Origin: Sitta carolinensis
Taxonomy: Eukaryota > Chordata > Aves > Passeriformes > Sittidae
Assembly (NCBI GenBank): GCA_032173965.1
Contig: CM063294.1
Coordinates: 8,788,452-8,852,451 of the forward strand
Direction of reading: 5' to 3'
Length of the DNA stretch: 64,000 bases
Shown here piece after piece: positions 45,501 to 55,896 of the stretch. Made by a program: the position numbers and the translations under genes. Numbering within the stretch: the stretch's first letter is position 1; every line of letters starts with the position of its first letter. A model generated the notes under the pieces. The model saw only the letters and a list, made by a program, of their open reading frames with translations. It was not told the DNA's origin and searched no databases.

Positions 45501-46061
45501 AATTTCATATATTCTCCATTCAGGGTGAGATTTTACTTGGCAGCTGTTCTGTTCTTTCCATATGGCTTTTTATTTTTTTTTTCCCCCACACCAGGATCGC
45601 ATAAAGCTTTAGAAATTAAACTCTATAATTCCTTTCCGTGGCTTTCACAGTCGTTCTGCTTCATGGAGGGAAAACAGTGGGAGCTGGAGGTGATGTGAGA
45701 ATGGTAAAGGCAACATCCCTGAAGACAACTCAAAGCTTGCCCTTCACTTGTTGGTTTTCTGGGATGGGGATGCTCCAGGACGTTCCTGGAGCTCAGGAAG
45801 CAGAGCTTGCTTGGGGAACAGCCAGTGTAGGAGCCAGGCTGAGCTGTCACAGAGTAGAGAGGCAGAGCCTGGAAACCAGCTTTGCTTCTTTAGACTTTCT
45901 GGAGCACGTTCCCTCTCCCTGGGGACCTGCAGGTGACACTGATTTAGTTGTAGGAATGATATTGGCAGGCTGTGTCACTCCATTAATCAGGGAGGTCATA
46001 TCAGAGACCTGAGACAATAACATCCCTGTCGTACACACAGCACATACACACAGAGGCACTG
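39546..46061. other. long unique stretch, no gene seen
   Basis: About 6.5 kb with only minor T runs (39669-39681, 40587-40597). It includes a candidate conserved block at 44085-44285. Frames of 110-160 codons occur at 43.3-43.8 kb (minus) and 45.0-45.5 kb (plus), with no recognisable domain. The sequence at 40880-40960 also has conserved-looking texture. GATTCTGTGATG at 40315 mimics a CR1 terminus but has no CR1 body before it. Confidence 0.42.
44085..44285. promoter_or_regulatory. candidate conserved block, possibly exonic
   Basis: The segment holds GTAGATTAGCTATTAGC, an exact AP-1 site TGAGTCA (44211-44217) and a 3'-splice-like ATTCAG before GGCAGAG. A GTACAG donor-like site follows CAGAAG near 44220. 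A plus-strand frame of about 105 codons (44063-44377) stays open across it. It could be an enhancer or a small exon, and I cannot decide by eye. Confidence 0.25.
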
Positions 46062-46082
46062 AAAAAAAAAAAAAAAAAAAAA
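46062..46082. repeat. A21 homopolymer
   Basis: Twenty-one A preceded by a short CACATACACACAGAGGCACTG stretch (shown in part). No retroposed body is recognised upstream. Confidence 0.95.
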
Positions 46083-46438
46083 GATGAATTGTTGAGTGAT
46101 TCAGTTTTAATCTGAATTAATGCTCCTATTCAAGCCGTGGCTCTGCTCGTGTGAGGAACGCCGGTGCATTTCTAATTTCCTTTCCACACGGAATTGTCAG
46201 CATAATCTGCTGGCAGGAGCCAGAACTGCTGAAAAGAGGACAAAGGGAAGGGCTTGTGGAGGAGGTGGGGAACAAAACATCTCTGCTGGCAGGCACAGCT
46301 CGGCTGTCACCCGCGGGGTGGGTGACAACAGACGCTGAGCTGGGAGGGAAGGGAGCCCTGCTGGGGGTGGGGACAGCTCCAGCAGATGGTGAGAGATGCC
46401 TGCACTGAGCTGTGCCTGTCCCCCCGTGCCCTCATCCC
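46083..46438. other. unique spacer
   Basis: About 350 bp of unique DNA between a poly(A) run and the pentanucleotide array, with several CpGs (GAACGCCGGTG, CACCCGCGGGG). No gene or repeat family is recognised. Confidence 0.45.
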
Positions 46439-46704
46439 TCCCATCCCATCCCATCCCATCCCATCCCATCCCATCCCATCCCATCCCATCCCATCCCATC
46501 CCATCCCATCCCATCCCATCCCATCCCATCCCATCCCATCCCATCCATCCCATCCATCCCATCCCATCCCATCCCATCCCATCCCATCCCATCCCATCCC
46601 ATCCCATCCCATCCCATCCCATCCCATCCCATCCCATCCCATCCCATCCCATCCCATCCATCCCATCCCATCCCATCCCATCCCATCCCATCCCATCCCA
46701 TCCC
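46439..46704. repeat. (ATCCC)n pentanucleotide array, about 53 units
   Basis: An almost pure CCATC/ATCCC array of about 265 bp, broken by three 4-bp units (two in 46541-46560, one near 46655). The minus strand is (GGGAT)n, with G3 runs separated by only two bases, an ideal G-quadruplex pattern. Frames of 90-200 codons on both strands (Ser-His-Pro-Ile or Gly-Trp-Asp-Met) come from the repeat. Confidence 0.98.
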
Positions 46705-49303
46705 TCACCCCACTGGGCTTAGGGCTGCACACCCAGCCCTTTCCCAATGCCCTCTCCAGCCAGAGTTACAGGTGATGCTGGACAAATCAAATACTGAAAG
46801 GTTACAGCTTGTTAAAAATCCTGTGGGTATTTTCGCTGTTTTCACTGCCTTGTTCTCAGGTTATGCCCTACTGCTGCCTGCATTAAAAGGAATTTTTGGA
46901 GAGGGCAGCTGCTGTGTGGGGAGTAAGATCACTGAGCAAACTGCTGTACATGTCCAGTTTACATCACCAGAGTGGCTTTTTAGTCTTTCTATCGTCTCTG
47001 GAATTATTAATTATAATTAATTTATGAAGGATGTGTCTGAGCTCAGAATAGATGTAGAGGACAGAGCTGGAACAAAAGGAGAATTTTGTTTTGCTAAAGT
47101 CAGTGCCTTAACTAGGACAGGGGTCTGTTCAACTCCCTGGCCCAACCAGTGAATCATTCAAAGACCTGATTTCCCCTCAGTCCTCCCCCAAATCCTAAGC
47201 TAATGACCACCCTTCCCGGTTTCCAGCTCTTTCTAAGTGCCTTTCTCCCCCAGGCGTGATAAGAAATTCCAAAGCAGGTATCAGTAATGCTCTAAAGGAA
47301 AATAAGGGTATGAAATCAAGCAGATCTCCAGGAATACTTCGGGTTCGTGATTCAGCACTTCCTGAAAGGCTCAATTCATCAGACAGGACTGATTGGCTCC
47401 ACATGAACTTCCTCTCTGAAAGAAATCCCTTGCCTGTTCAGGGAGCAGTTTTAATCTCGCTATCTGTGGGAGAAAATCGATCCAGCACCTCCAGGCCCGA
47501 TGCCTGGCTGTCTCCAGAGTGACTGCATTACAAACGGCTCCAATGAATATTTATGGGGGACGCTTTGCAGTTTTTTACTCACTTCTAATCTCTGAGTGAG
47601 GATCTAAGAGGCCTGGTGGAGCTGCTCTCCCATCTGTGCTGGTGACAGACATTAATAAGCCATGCACAGAGCCTGGGATGGGGCTGGGGAGTCTCTGAAG
47701 TCTGCAGTTCCTGCACTTCCCAGCCCTGCAGTCCTGCAGGAGGAGGCAAACCCATCCTTCAAAGAGAGAAACCCTTCAAAGGGGCTGATCCAACGCCCCA
47801 TGGGCTGATTCCACCAGCACCAGAGCTCACCAGGTCTGCCTTTAGTGCAAAGCCCATTCCCACCCCCAAGGAGCAGCAATTCCCCTGCCCTTACTCAGCA
47901 GGGAGAGGGAACCCCGAGCAGCAGCACGGGTTTGAGAAGCAGCTCTGCTGGGGAAACGCTTCTAGATGAGTGCTCCTGCAAAATACCTGAGCCAGGGTTT
48001 GACTTCACTGACGCAGCTGACTCAGAGACAGCAATTTTTGACTTGTTCTGTGCTTCCGAACAACAAAGTTTGCCTTCCAGAATGCAAATGATGTCAGCGT
48101 TCATCTTCTGGCACCAGAAATAGGCTGTGAAGTGTCTCTGTGCTGTACCCCAAAGGGACAGAGGGTGAGGGGCCCGTGTTTTGTTTGATTCTGAGGTTGC
48201 TCTTTCACCCTGCACTGTCAGGCTGTTCCAGTTTCCTCTGCTGGAAAAGGGACACTTCTCATTTAGCCAAGCAGTTCTTTCCCAGCATTTAGCATGGGGG
48301 AAAAAAACCCAACACCAAACCAAAAAAACAAACAGGGGTAGGAATTCATCAGGAGCAAATCAGGGAATGACAGTGGGGAAGAGAAGGTGTCAGCTTTTTC
48401 CTGAGTTTCCCGGGTGCCCAAGCAGGGCTGTGACTGAGTGCAGCACCCATCCAGTCAGGATCCTGGAATTGAGCATTGTCCTTTCTTGAGCAAGAAGCAG
48501 CTGTGCTCAAACCCAGCCACCACTGCAACCTCTACCCTAAAGTTAACCCCTCTCCACTGTGGAAATCAGCTGGAACAGAAATGTCCTTGTTTTGTAGCTC
48601 TGGACACAAATAATGGCTCAAGACAGCATAGAAATCCCTGATACAAAACCAAATGGGTTGTCCTGCTCCAGCCTTGCCTGCGCCAGCAGATGGAAACATT
48701 CAGCAGTGCATCCTTCAGGACATCTCCTGGAGATGCAGACTGGGTGTGCTGGGACAGGATCATGCCCAAGCACGACTTGCTCATGTTGGACAGCCTCAGC
48801 CAGCAAGATTCCATCAGCCCCCACTCTCCTGCAAAGCAGCAGCAAGTCCTTGGTGACCAGAACCCACCACTGATCTCCCAGCAGGTCCAGGAGCACATGA
48901 AATGTGCATTTCCAAGTGTAAATTACACAGCTCTGGCAATGCTTGAGCCTCATGGGACATTTCCATGCTGGGGTGGAAAACACAGCCCTGTATTTCTCCA
49001 CGGAATATGATTTCCTATTTCAACCAAATTAAAAAATGTTTCTTGTTTTCTCTTGGAAACCTATTTTCATGGGATATTTTCCTCAGCAAAAAGAATTCCT
49101 CTGCCCAGGCATGCCCCTGTTTTCTCTCTAACAGCAATTCTTGAAGGCAACCACAGCAGGATCCAGAACTTCATCAAAGAGATGAGGAACTTTCTGCAAT
49201 TTCTTAAGAGGTGTAAGTTAAAGTTGTCAGGAAATTTCTTGAGTTTCTCATGTGGGAGCCATCAGCTTGGACCAGGAAAAAACACAGAGACAAAGCAGCA
49301 GCC
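46705..49303. other. unique sequence with one exon-like block
   Basis: About 2.6 kb. It holds the block 47245-47580, an AT palindrome, ATTAATTATAATTAAT, at 47006-47021, and an octamer ATGCAAAT followed by TGATGTCA-like sequence at 48082-48093. Around 48618-49010 both strands stay open for more than 100 codons, without a recognised domain. No gene can be asserted. Confidence 0.42.
47245..47580. promoter_or_regulatory. candidate conserved block, possible exon
   Basis: A strong plus-strand 3' splice signal (CTTTCTCCCCCAG ending at 47253) opens into 270 bp without stops in one frame (to 47522). There is no ATG at its start, so an exon would have to be internal or terminal. CpGs are retained (ACTTCGGGTTCG, CTCGC, AATCGATCC, CCCGATG, AAACGG, GGACGC). 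The match is not to any protein I know. It may equally be a conserved enhancer. Confidence 0.28.
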
Positions 49304-49447
49304 AGACCTGGAAGTGTCCAGGGCCAGGCTGGACAGGGCTTGGAGCAGCCTGGGGTGGTGGAAGGTGCTCCTGCCCCTGGCAGGAGGTGGAACAAGATGA
49401 GCTTTAAGGTCCTTTCTGACCCAGGACATTTTGTGATTCCATGAATC
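49304..49447 (+). mobile_element. CR1 LINE 3' fragment, plus strand
   Basis: Read forward: 'CTGGAAGTGTCCAGGGCCAGG', 'GACAGGGCTTGGAGCAGCCT', 'GTGGTGGAAGGTGCTCCTGCC' (shown in part), 'GATGAGCTTTAAGGTCC' and the terminal ATTTTGTGATTCCATGAAT. This is a CR1 3' end in sense orientation with its octamer-like terminus. It is the only CR1 on the plus strand in the window. Confidence 0.92.
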
Positions 49448-52400
49448 TGTTTATACAAATTATCTCTACAGCTGCTCCCTGTGAACATCGTTTCTCCCTT
49501 TTATCTCTGGTGACCTTTGCTTGCTGTGGTGCTGCTGCTTTGAGGAAGAAACCCTAAAATCATGCTGTGCATGCCAGGCTTTTCCACTGGTTGGGCATTG
49601 GCATTGACAGAATCTCCAGGGAATATTTAACACGTGTGTCCTGGGCTTTTCTTGATTTCTGCCCAAGGGGCAGTGTCAGAAGAAGCAGCCATGGAATATT
49701 TGCCTTTGTCTGCTCTGTGCAGCCTCAAAGATGGGGGATATTTTTGAGCAGCCTGATAAAGTTGTGTGAGAACAGCTGTGTGAGTTCTGTAGGAGTAATC
49801 AGGTCCCTTAACAGACTCCACTCATCAGCTCAGAGGAGCGAAACATTCCTACAAATCCCTGAGTGGGATAATTCCATCTTGTTTGACTTCAGCCTCCCAG
49901 GCATCCAGGAGCCCAAATAATAGGTGAGCTCAGACAGAGGGATTCAATTTGCTTCGCATCAGGAAGAATAAAAATTAAAGTTTCTGTCTTGATCAAGGTT
50001 GAATTCTTCTTCCTAAAATGAGTCTCCTGGAAACTCATGGCTTTGTGAAGAAGCACATGGAATAAATGAGACATTGCAGGGCAGAGAGGTGGGAGAGAGG
50101 AGCAACACAGGGCTGGGATTGGCTCTCATCCTTTTGTGCTTCACCCTTAATTACACCTTGTGCCAACAGCACCACACTCCAGCCGAACCAGAGCAGCCTC
50201 CTGTGTTCCATGGTGGCAAGAAAAACCTCGCAAAAACCCTCTCTCTGTCTTCTGTAGTGCAACCCTGTGCATTATTGACGAGCCTGCCCACAACAAACAG
50301 CTCAGGGAGCTCTCTTTGGGGGCTCATGGTTCAAAGTGGGGGGCAGCTTCCTTTGCTTTCCCATATTTTTTTACCTGAAGCACCAGAAAACCTCATAAAC
50401 TGCAGGCTGTTTAAGCAGGCAGAGCCAAAAGGTGGCTGCTACTGCTGCTGGAGAAACAGTTTGTAGGAAATGGGACACAAGGTCCAGCTGGACAAAGGAT
50501 TCCACTCAGCCTCCAAAAATCACACACTGTGATTAAAAACAGCTTTAGGGCTCCCCCTGCACCCCCAGGGCCAGAGGAGGGGCAGGAAGGCCTTGGGAAG
50601 GGATGGGGATGGTTTTCCAGGGGAGCTGGGTGGGACAGAGCCTCCAAGGACATCCCTGGGCTGTGTCTTGTGTCCCCAGCACTCACAGGGTGCTCTGGGT
50701 ACAGTGCACAAAGGATGGGCTGCTCTCTCTGTGCAGAACACTTCCCCCCCTGTGCACAGTGCCAGGGCATGCCAAAGGTTCCTGCAAAGTCTGTCTGTCT
50801 GTCCTGCAGAAGCTTTTTTGTGGCTGCTAAGCAGCCAAAAGTGAGAAGAAACCTCTGTCACTGACGTGCAGCAGAGCCAGCTCAGGGGAGGGGGATGAAA
50901 ACCGTGCCCAAGTGGAGCCAGTGGGAGGAATGGAACTGCTGGTAATGCCCTCGATTGGAATTTGGCTGCAGCACTGGGACCAGTGCCTGATTTTCCTGTG
51001 GAAGTGCCAGGGGAGCTTGTCAGAGATGCTCAGGCCACCCTGCAGAGGCACCTCCAGCACAGTGCCCCCAGCTCCAGCTCAGCAGAACGAGGATTGGATT
51101 GATGGGGAGAGCAGGGAAGTGCAGGCAGAGGGACAAGCAAAGGCATCAGGCTGGAGGCTCTGAAGGAATATGGGATTTTTGTTTGCTGGAGCACATCCAG
51201 TGCATTAGATTCCACGTGGGGCCCTAATAACTTTTAAATTAGCTGCTTTAGGACACGGTCAGATCATCACAGGTGAGGGAGTTGGTCTGGTTTGGAGAAG
51301 CACTGCTCATTACTACAGATTTCCACTGCTCAGCTGGGACGTGGTAATGGACTGGAAGTGTGCTCCTGGTCCAGTGCAACGGGAAATGTGATTATTTTCA
51401 GTCACCAATTCCTTCACACAGACCCTGAAAGAAAAACTCAGCTGACATGAGTTTCTTCAAACTTGGAATACGTCAGGCTTAGCTTGATTTGTGGGTCATG
51501 CAATTCAAGCATTAAATCTTATTTAAAGACAAGGGTAGAGCCTCTTGCAGGGGGAGATCTGCAAGCAGAGCGATGAGATCTCTGTGCCAAGGGCTCTGAA
51601 GCACACTAATGAATACAGAGAATGCACAGTTTACATGAGGCACAGGCCTCATGCTCAGCATGATGCACTGAATGATCATTAAAGAACTACAAATCCGATA
51701 AACTCGAGGAATTTCTGGGAGTTCTGGGCCATCCACATGAGCCCTGTGCATAGGATAAAAAATGCCAGCACGCACTGGGTCCCAGGAGATATGGAAAGAT
51801 CAACCCAACTGCCAATAAAACTGTAAGAAATGAACAGAAAAATCTGTGTACTGGCCCAGGTCTGGCTGTAGGAGCAAGGCAGGTGTCTGCCACCCTGGCC
51901 TGTGCTGGAGCAGAGTGAAACCTCCTTCCTGAGAGTGGTTTTCTTGCTCTTGAAGGAGGCTGTAGCTGCAGGAGGTCTCACAGGTTTTGGGCTGCAGGGC
52001 TCAGCTCTCACCAGGTGAGCAGCTCTGATCTGTGCTGGGGCTGGCTGATCCTCTCTCAGATTGCACCACAGCTCCCATTAATATTCAGGCAGTTTGAATT
52101 GCAGTGTGCTGGTCCCTCCCAAATGCTGTTCAGGGATGGGACTGACTGGAACAAGCACTCCAGGGAATGCAAAGAGCCCCTCTTTTTATTCTGGGCAGAG
52201 CCACACAGAGGAGGATTCTCTACAATTACCAGAAAAAACCCTCTGACAGGCAGATGTGAGGCAGATCAGGGCTGAGTTCATGTGCGTGTGCGTTGGGGGA
52301 AGATGCTGTGAATTCACAGCCACAGGGCTGGGCTTCAACCCAAAATATATGCAGAAATTCTAAATGCTGCACAGCACTTTCTGTGCTCAAAGCATGTGCT

Positions 52401-52600
52401 GGAGCACAGGCAGCTGCGTGGCTGGAGGAGGGGGAAATCACATTTATTTCCTTCTGACAGATCACTCCATTTTACGAGGGTTATCTGCTGCACTAAGCAA
52501 ATATTTAAATAAGGTGGCCCTGAGAACGTTACAGGAGGATTTACTACAATGCAGATCTCATCAGAGATTCATACATTGGAGGGCTTGAAGATCATGTACT
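49448..52600. other. unique sequence, no gene seen
   Basis: About 3.2 kb of unique DNA with moderate GC near 50.5-51.1 kb. Several frames of 110-130 codons overlap there on both strands and look like GC-driven chance frames. The sequence at 51.47-51.80 kb has conserved-looking texture but no clear motif cluster. No repeat family is recognised. Confidence 0.42.
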
Positions 52601-52660
52601 GATTGCTATTATTAGTAGTAGCATTAGTAGTATTAATATAATTGTTATTGTTATTAATTC
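52601..52660. repeat. degenerate (ATT/AGT)n trinucleotide repeat
   Basis: Units such as ATTATTAGTAGTAGCATTAG and ATTGTTATTGTTATTAATTC run for about 60 bp. It is an old interrupted trinucleotide microsatellite. Confidence 0.85.
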
Positions 52661-52969
52661 ATCTTTATTAGTGCAGTGTCTGGAGCCAGCCCCTCTGAGG
52701 AACCCCTTGGGCAGGGTGGCTGCAGCTGATGGGATGGGTGGGCAAGGGCTGACCCCCAAACCATCACACCAGGCTGGCATGGGGCAGCCACAGCTCCCAG
52801 CTGCACCCACCACGGGGATAAACCCACCCAGTCACACACCGGCAGTTTGTCCTTGAGCTGCAAATACTTTTTAAAAAAACCCATTTCTCTGATTTTCTGC
52901 ATGAGAAAGGCACCAGCTCCCTTTATTCCCAGGAAGGAGGGAGGTGAAGCATTTCACCTGCTGGCTGTC

Positions 52970-53167
52970 CGCGCAGAGCCCGGGCTCAGACACACATCGC
53001 TGCTCAATTGTTCACCTTTCCCAGGAAAAAAAAAAACCACCAGAACCGTGGAGAGGGAATATCTGGTGTTGCCTGTGTGCCTCGAATGCCCTCTAGTGCT
53101 GCTCTGCACCCCTGGCCGGGATCTCGGGCTCGGGCGGGAGTTGGAGCTGCCGACAAAATTCAATTCG
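52970..53167. promoter_or_regulatory. short CpG cluster
   Basis: I count 12 CpGs in about 200 bp (for example CCGCGC, CCCGGG, CCGG, TCGGGCTCGGGCGG, CCGAC), against near absence in the flanking kilobases. The stretch is short for a CpG island but is the densest in the window. It contains the CTCF-like site at 53088-53100 and directly precedes a conserved-looking block. It may be an unmethylated regulatory element or a weak promoter. No initiator or TATA arrangement is clear. Confidence 0.4.
53088..53100 (-). promoter_or_regulatory. CTCF-like site
   Basis: The minus strand reads GCACTAGAGGGCA, one base away from the CTCF core form CCACTAGAGGGCA. It lies within a CpG cluster. CTCF binding is known to favour such sites when unmethylated. 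Occupancy is untested. Confidence 0.4.
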
Positions 53168-53720
53168 CATTTAGGATTTTATTTTGTTAATTAAAATGCT
53201 TATTGATGACTGGCGAGAAGCTGCTGCCTGGCCAAGAAGCAATATCCTGAGTCAAATAGCAGGGAAGCAGTTGGAGAGAGTGATTTCATCAGCAGCAGAT
53301 GGGAAATTGAGCTCTGTAATGCAAACTGTTCCATCAGATTGTCCGGGGCCGTTTGCTGGGATGGCAAAGGAGCTGCCAGCTCTTTGCAGCATTAAACATT
53401 CTGCATCCTGGAGAATTCCAAGGTCCTCGATGTGTTAGACCAGTCAATATCAATTTGTTGGCTTATGGAAACACACAGGCTTTACATCTTTATCAGGCTC
53501 TGAGTTAAATTAAACCTCTCCCTTCCAAACTCACCGCTCTCCATCTGCATTTAGAGAGCTTTGTTTAATACCCCAGAGCAAAGCCAGCGTTCTTCTTTAA
53601 ATAAATCTTGGTGCCTAAATTGTCATCAGCAGGCTTGAGATTTAAAGCAGGTGGGGAAAACAACAGTAAGTTGCTTTTAGGCTGTAGAACTAATAATTGA
53701 TATCGATTTTTGTGATCCTA
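53168..53720. promoter_or_regulatory. candidate conserved enhancer-like block
   Basis: Non-repetitive, low-complexity-free DNA with TTAATTAA (53187-53194), a POU/homeodomain composite TAATGCAAA (53317-53325), an E-box-like CAGATG, CCATTCA-free flanks and ATTGATATCGAT near 53697. An 84-codon plus-strand frame crosses the left half but has no known domain. Of all the blocks in the window this looks most like a vertebrate conserved non-coding element. The judgement rests on texture, not alignment. Confidence 0.35.
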
Positions 53721-54009
53721 AATATTTCCAGAAGAATAAGCTCCTTCTCGCCCCAGAACTGTTTCATGTGAGGGAGAAAAATCTCCTCTTCCCATGCCCA
53801 TTTCCAGTCTCAAATTCATGCTTGGGCAAACCCTGTGACAGTCCAGCTTTTCTGGCAAAAATATTCTTTTTAGTCAAGAGTTAAATATCTCATTGACACC
53901 TAATCAGGCTGAGCGGGTCTGTGTGAATGACATTCATTTTAAAGTGGGAATTTTAATAGACAAACTGCAAGCCCCCAGTCACCCCTGGAAGATTACTCTC
54001 CAAAAAGGT
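53721..54009. other. unique spacer
   Basis: About 290 bp of unique AT-rich DNA between two conserved-looking blocks. Nothing specific is recognised. Confidence 0.4.
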
Positions 54010-54290
54010 GAAAATTAATGAATTTTGATGAAGCTGGGTTTATTTTAATGGTATTTCTATACCACAAATCATCCTGTAGGCTTCAGGATGTTTACAAAAG
54101 CAAATTATTGCGAGATTTTTCTTTAACGCCCAAAATGAGTGAATCATGGAGATGGGCAATAAGAGAGCTCTGTTTTAGTAAGATTGTGCAGCATATGACA
54201 CATCCTTATTTTAGATATTTTGTTCAAATAAGGGTTGTTAAATTTGTGGAAAAATCAAGTATTTGTTGCTTGTAATCCTCCTGTTCTATA
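54010..54290. promoter_or_regulatory. candidate conserved non-coding block
   Basis: AT-rich unique DNA with GATGTTTACAAAAGC (forkhead-type GTTTAC), CAAATTATTGCG, GAGTGAATCATGG and several homeodomain-like cores. An 85-codon plus-strand frame (54018-54275) spans it but matches no family. It continues the regulatory-looking stretch that starts at 53.0 kb. Confidence 0.27.
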
Positions 54291-54546
54291 TGGAATTATA
54301 TTCACATCTCTGTATTTTCTGCAAGTTTCTGTACCAAGAGACATTGGTTTTCCAGGGTGTGTTGTGCTTCCTGAAAAATCCTCATTGTTACCTGCTGGCT
54401 TGTGGAAAAGAGGGAGAAATACATGTAGATTGCAGAAATAATCTTGAAATTAAATGAGCAGGTGGGGAAAGAACACTCTGAAACGCCAAGGAATGGGGAT
54501 TTTTAGCGCTGCACAGGCTAAAATTCCCACATCTATTTAACAACAG

Positions 54547-54560
54547 TGGCCTCTGGTGGT
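54547..54560 (-). promoter_or_regulatory. second CTCF-like site
   Basis: The minus strand reads ACCACCAGAGGCCA, one base from the CTCF core CCACCAGAGGGCA. It has the same orientation as the site at 53088-53100, about 1.46 kb away. Occupancy is untested. Confidence 0.3.
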
Positions 54561-54851
54561 ATTTTTCCCAAGTAAGGGAATTTGCAGGAGGCTGGAGACA
54601 TCTGGGCTTGATAATAGTTGTGGATCGGAGCTGAGGAACTCTCCCCGAAGCACTGGTGCTCCCAAGCAGGTCGGATTTTGGCTTTTCATTAACACTGACC
54701 CAATTTCAGCACGTGCCTCGGTGTGCGTTCAGTGCTGCTGCCTTCCCGAACTCCTGGAGATTCCTGGCTGGCACTGCCTGAGTATGCTCCTTCCCTGAGC
54801 CCTCCTAATATATTCCAAATGTAGTTTGGGAGGCCTGGAGTCCAATCTGGG

Positions 54852-54941
54852 CTTTTTTCTTTTTTCTTTTTTTCTTTTTCTTTTCCTTTTTCTTTTTTTT
54901 CTTTTCTTCCTTTTCTCTTCTTTCTTTCTTTCTTTCTTTCT

Positions 54942-54977
<36 letters not shown>

Positions 54978-55446
54978 TTTCTTTCTTTCTTTCTTTCTTT
55001 CTTTTCTTTCTTTCTTCTTTCTTTCTTTCTTTTCTTTCTTTCTTTCCTTCTCTTTCTTTCTTTCTTTCTTTCTTTCTCTTCTTCTTTCTCTTCTTCCTTC
55101 CTTCTTCCTTCCTTCCTTCCTTCCTTCCTTCCTTCCTTCCTTCCTTCCTTCCTTCCTTCCTTCCTTCCTTCCTTCCTTCCTTCCTTCCTTCCTTCTTCCT
55201 TCCTTCCTTCCTTCCTTCCTTCCTTCCTTCCTTCCTCTCCTTCCTCCTTCCTTCCTTCCTTCCTCTTCCTTCCTTCCTTCCTTCCTTCCTTCCTTCCTTC
55301 CTTCCTTCCTTCTTCTTCCTTCCTTCCTTCCTTCCTTCCTTCCTTCCTTCCTTCCTTCCTTCCTTCCTTCTCTTCCTTCCTTCCTTCCTTCCTTCCTTCC
55401 TTCCTTCCTTCCTTCTCTTCTTCCTTTCTTTTCTTTCTTTCTTTCT

Positions 55447-55485
<39 letters not shown>

Positions 55486-55508
55486 CTTCTCCTTCCCTCC
55501 TCTTTCTT
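54852..55508. repeat. 657-bp uninterrupted pyrimidine tract (CTTT/CCTT)n
   Basis: No A or G occurs on the plus strand for 657 bp. The order is irregular T-rich sequence, (CTTT)n, then a core of about 330 bp of (CCTT)n with occasional short units, then (CTTT)n again. Frames of 229 and 277 codons here are artefacts. The tract can form triplex DNA and is probably highly polymorphic; its length in an assembly is uncertain. Confidence 0.98.
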
Positions 55509-55792
55509 AGGCTGATTCATACATCCCAAATAAGAAGTCATCTCTCCCTCAGGTTTTTGCATCTCTGTTACATTTGTAAAACTTCAAAACTCGCTGGCAG
55601 ATGTGAGTGACAATCTGCTACAAACACGGATAGAAAGAGGAGCAGTCACCTTTTAATTTCACTAAAAATCTTCTAGGATGAGAGAGTCACCACAGCTCCT
55701 TTCTTAGGCTTTGGTTTGGTAACCTTACCCATTCCCTGAGCCCATGTGCTCCCCCCAGAGTCCCTCCCAACCCATCTGCCTCCAGCCAGCTC
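55509..55792. other. unique spacer
   Basis: About 280 bp of unique DNA between the pyrimidine tract and the TG repeat. Nothing is recognised. Confidence 0.5.
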
Positions 55793-55842
<50 letters not shown>

Positions 55843-55865
55843 GTGTGTATGTGTGTGTGTGTGTA

Positions 55866-55892
<27 letters not shown>
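55793..55892. repeat. (TG)n dinucleotide repeat
   Basis: About 100 bp of alternating TG with a few breaks (TGCG, TTGTGTGTATG, GTAGTG). Alternating purine-pyrimidine sequence can adopt Z-DNA. Frames read through it as Cys-Val or His-Thr repeats. Confidence 0.97.

Positions 55893-55896
<4 letters not shown>

Noticed and set aside
46197..47020. Frames of up to 202 codons with Ser-His-Pro-Ile or Gly-Trp-Asp-Met periodicity
   Set aside because: They are produced by the (ATCCC)n array. The frame changes at each 4-bp unit and the flanking parts match nothing.
54729..55562. Frames of 229 and 277 codons rich in Phe/Leu/Ser or Lys/Glu/Arg
   Set aside because: They are translations of the pyrimidine microsatellite.
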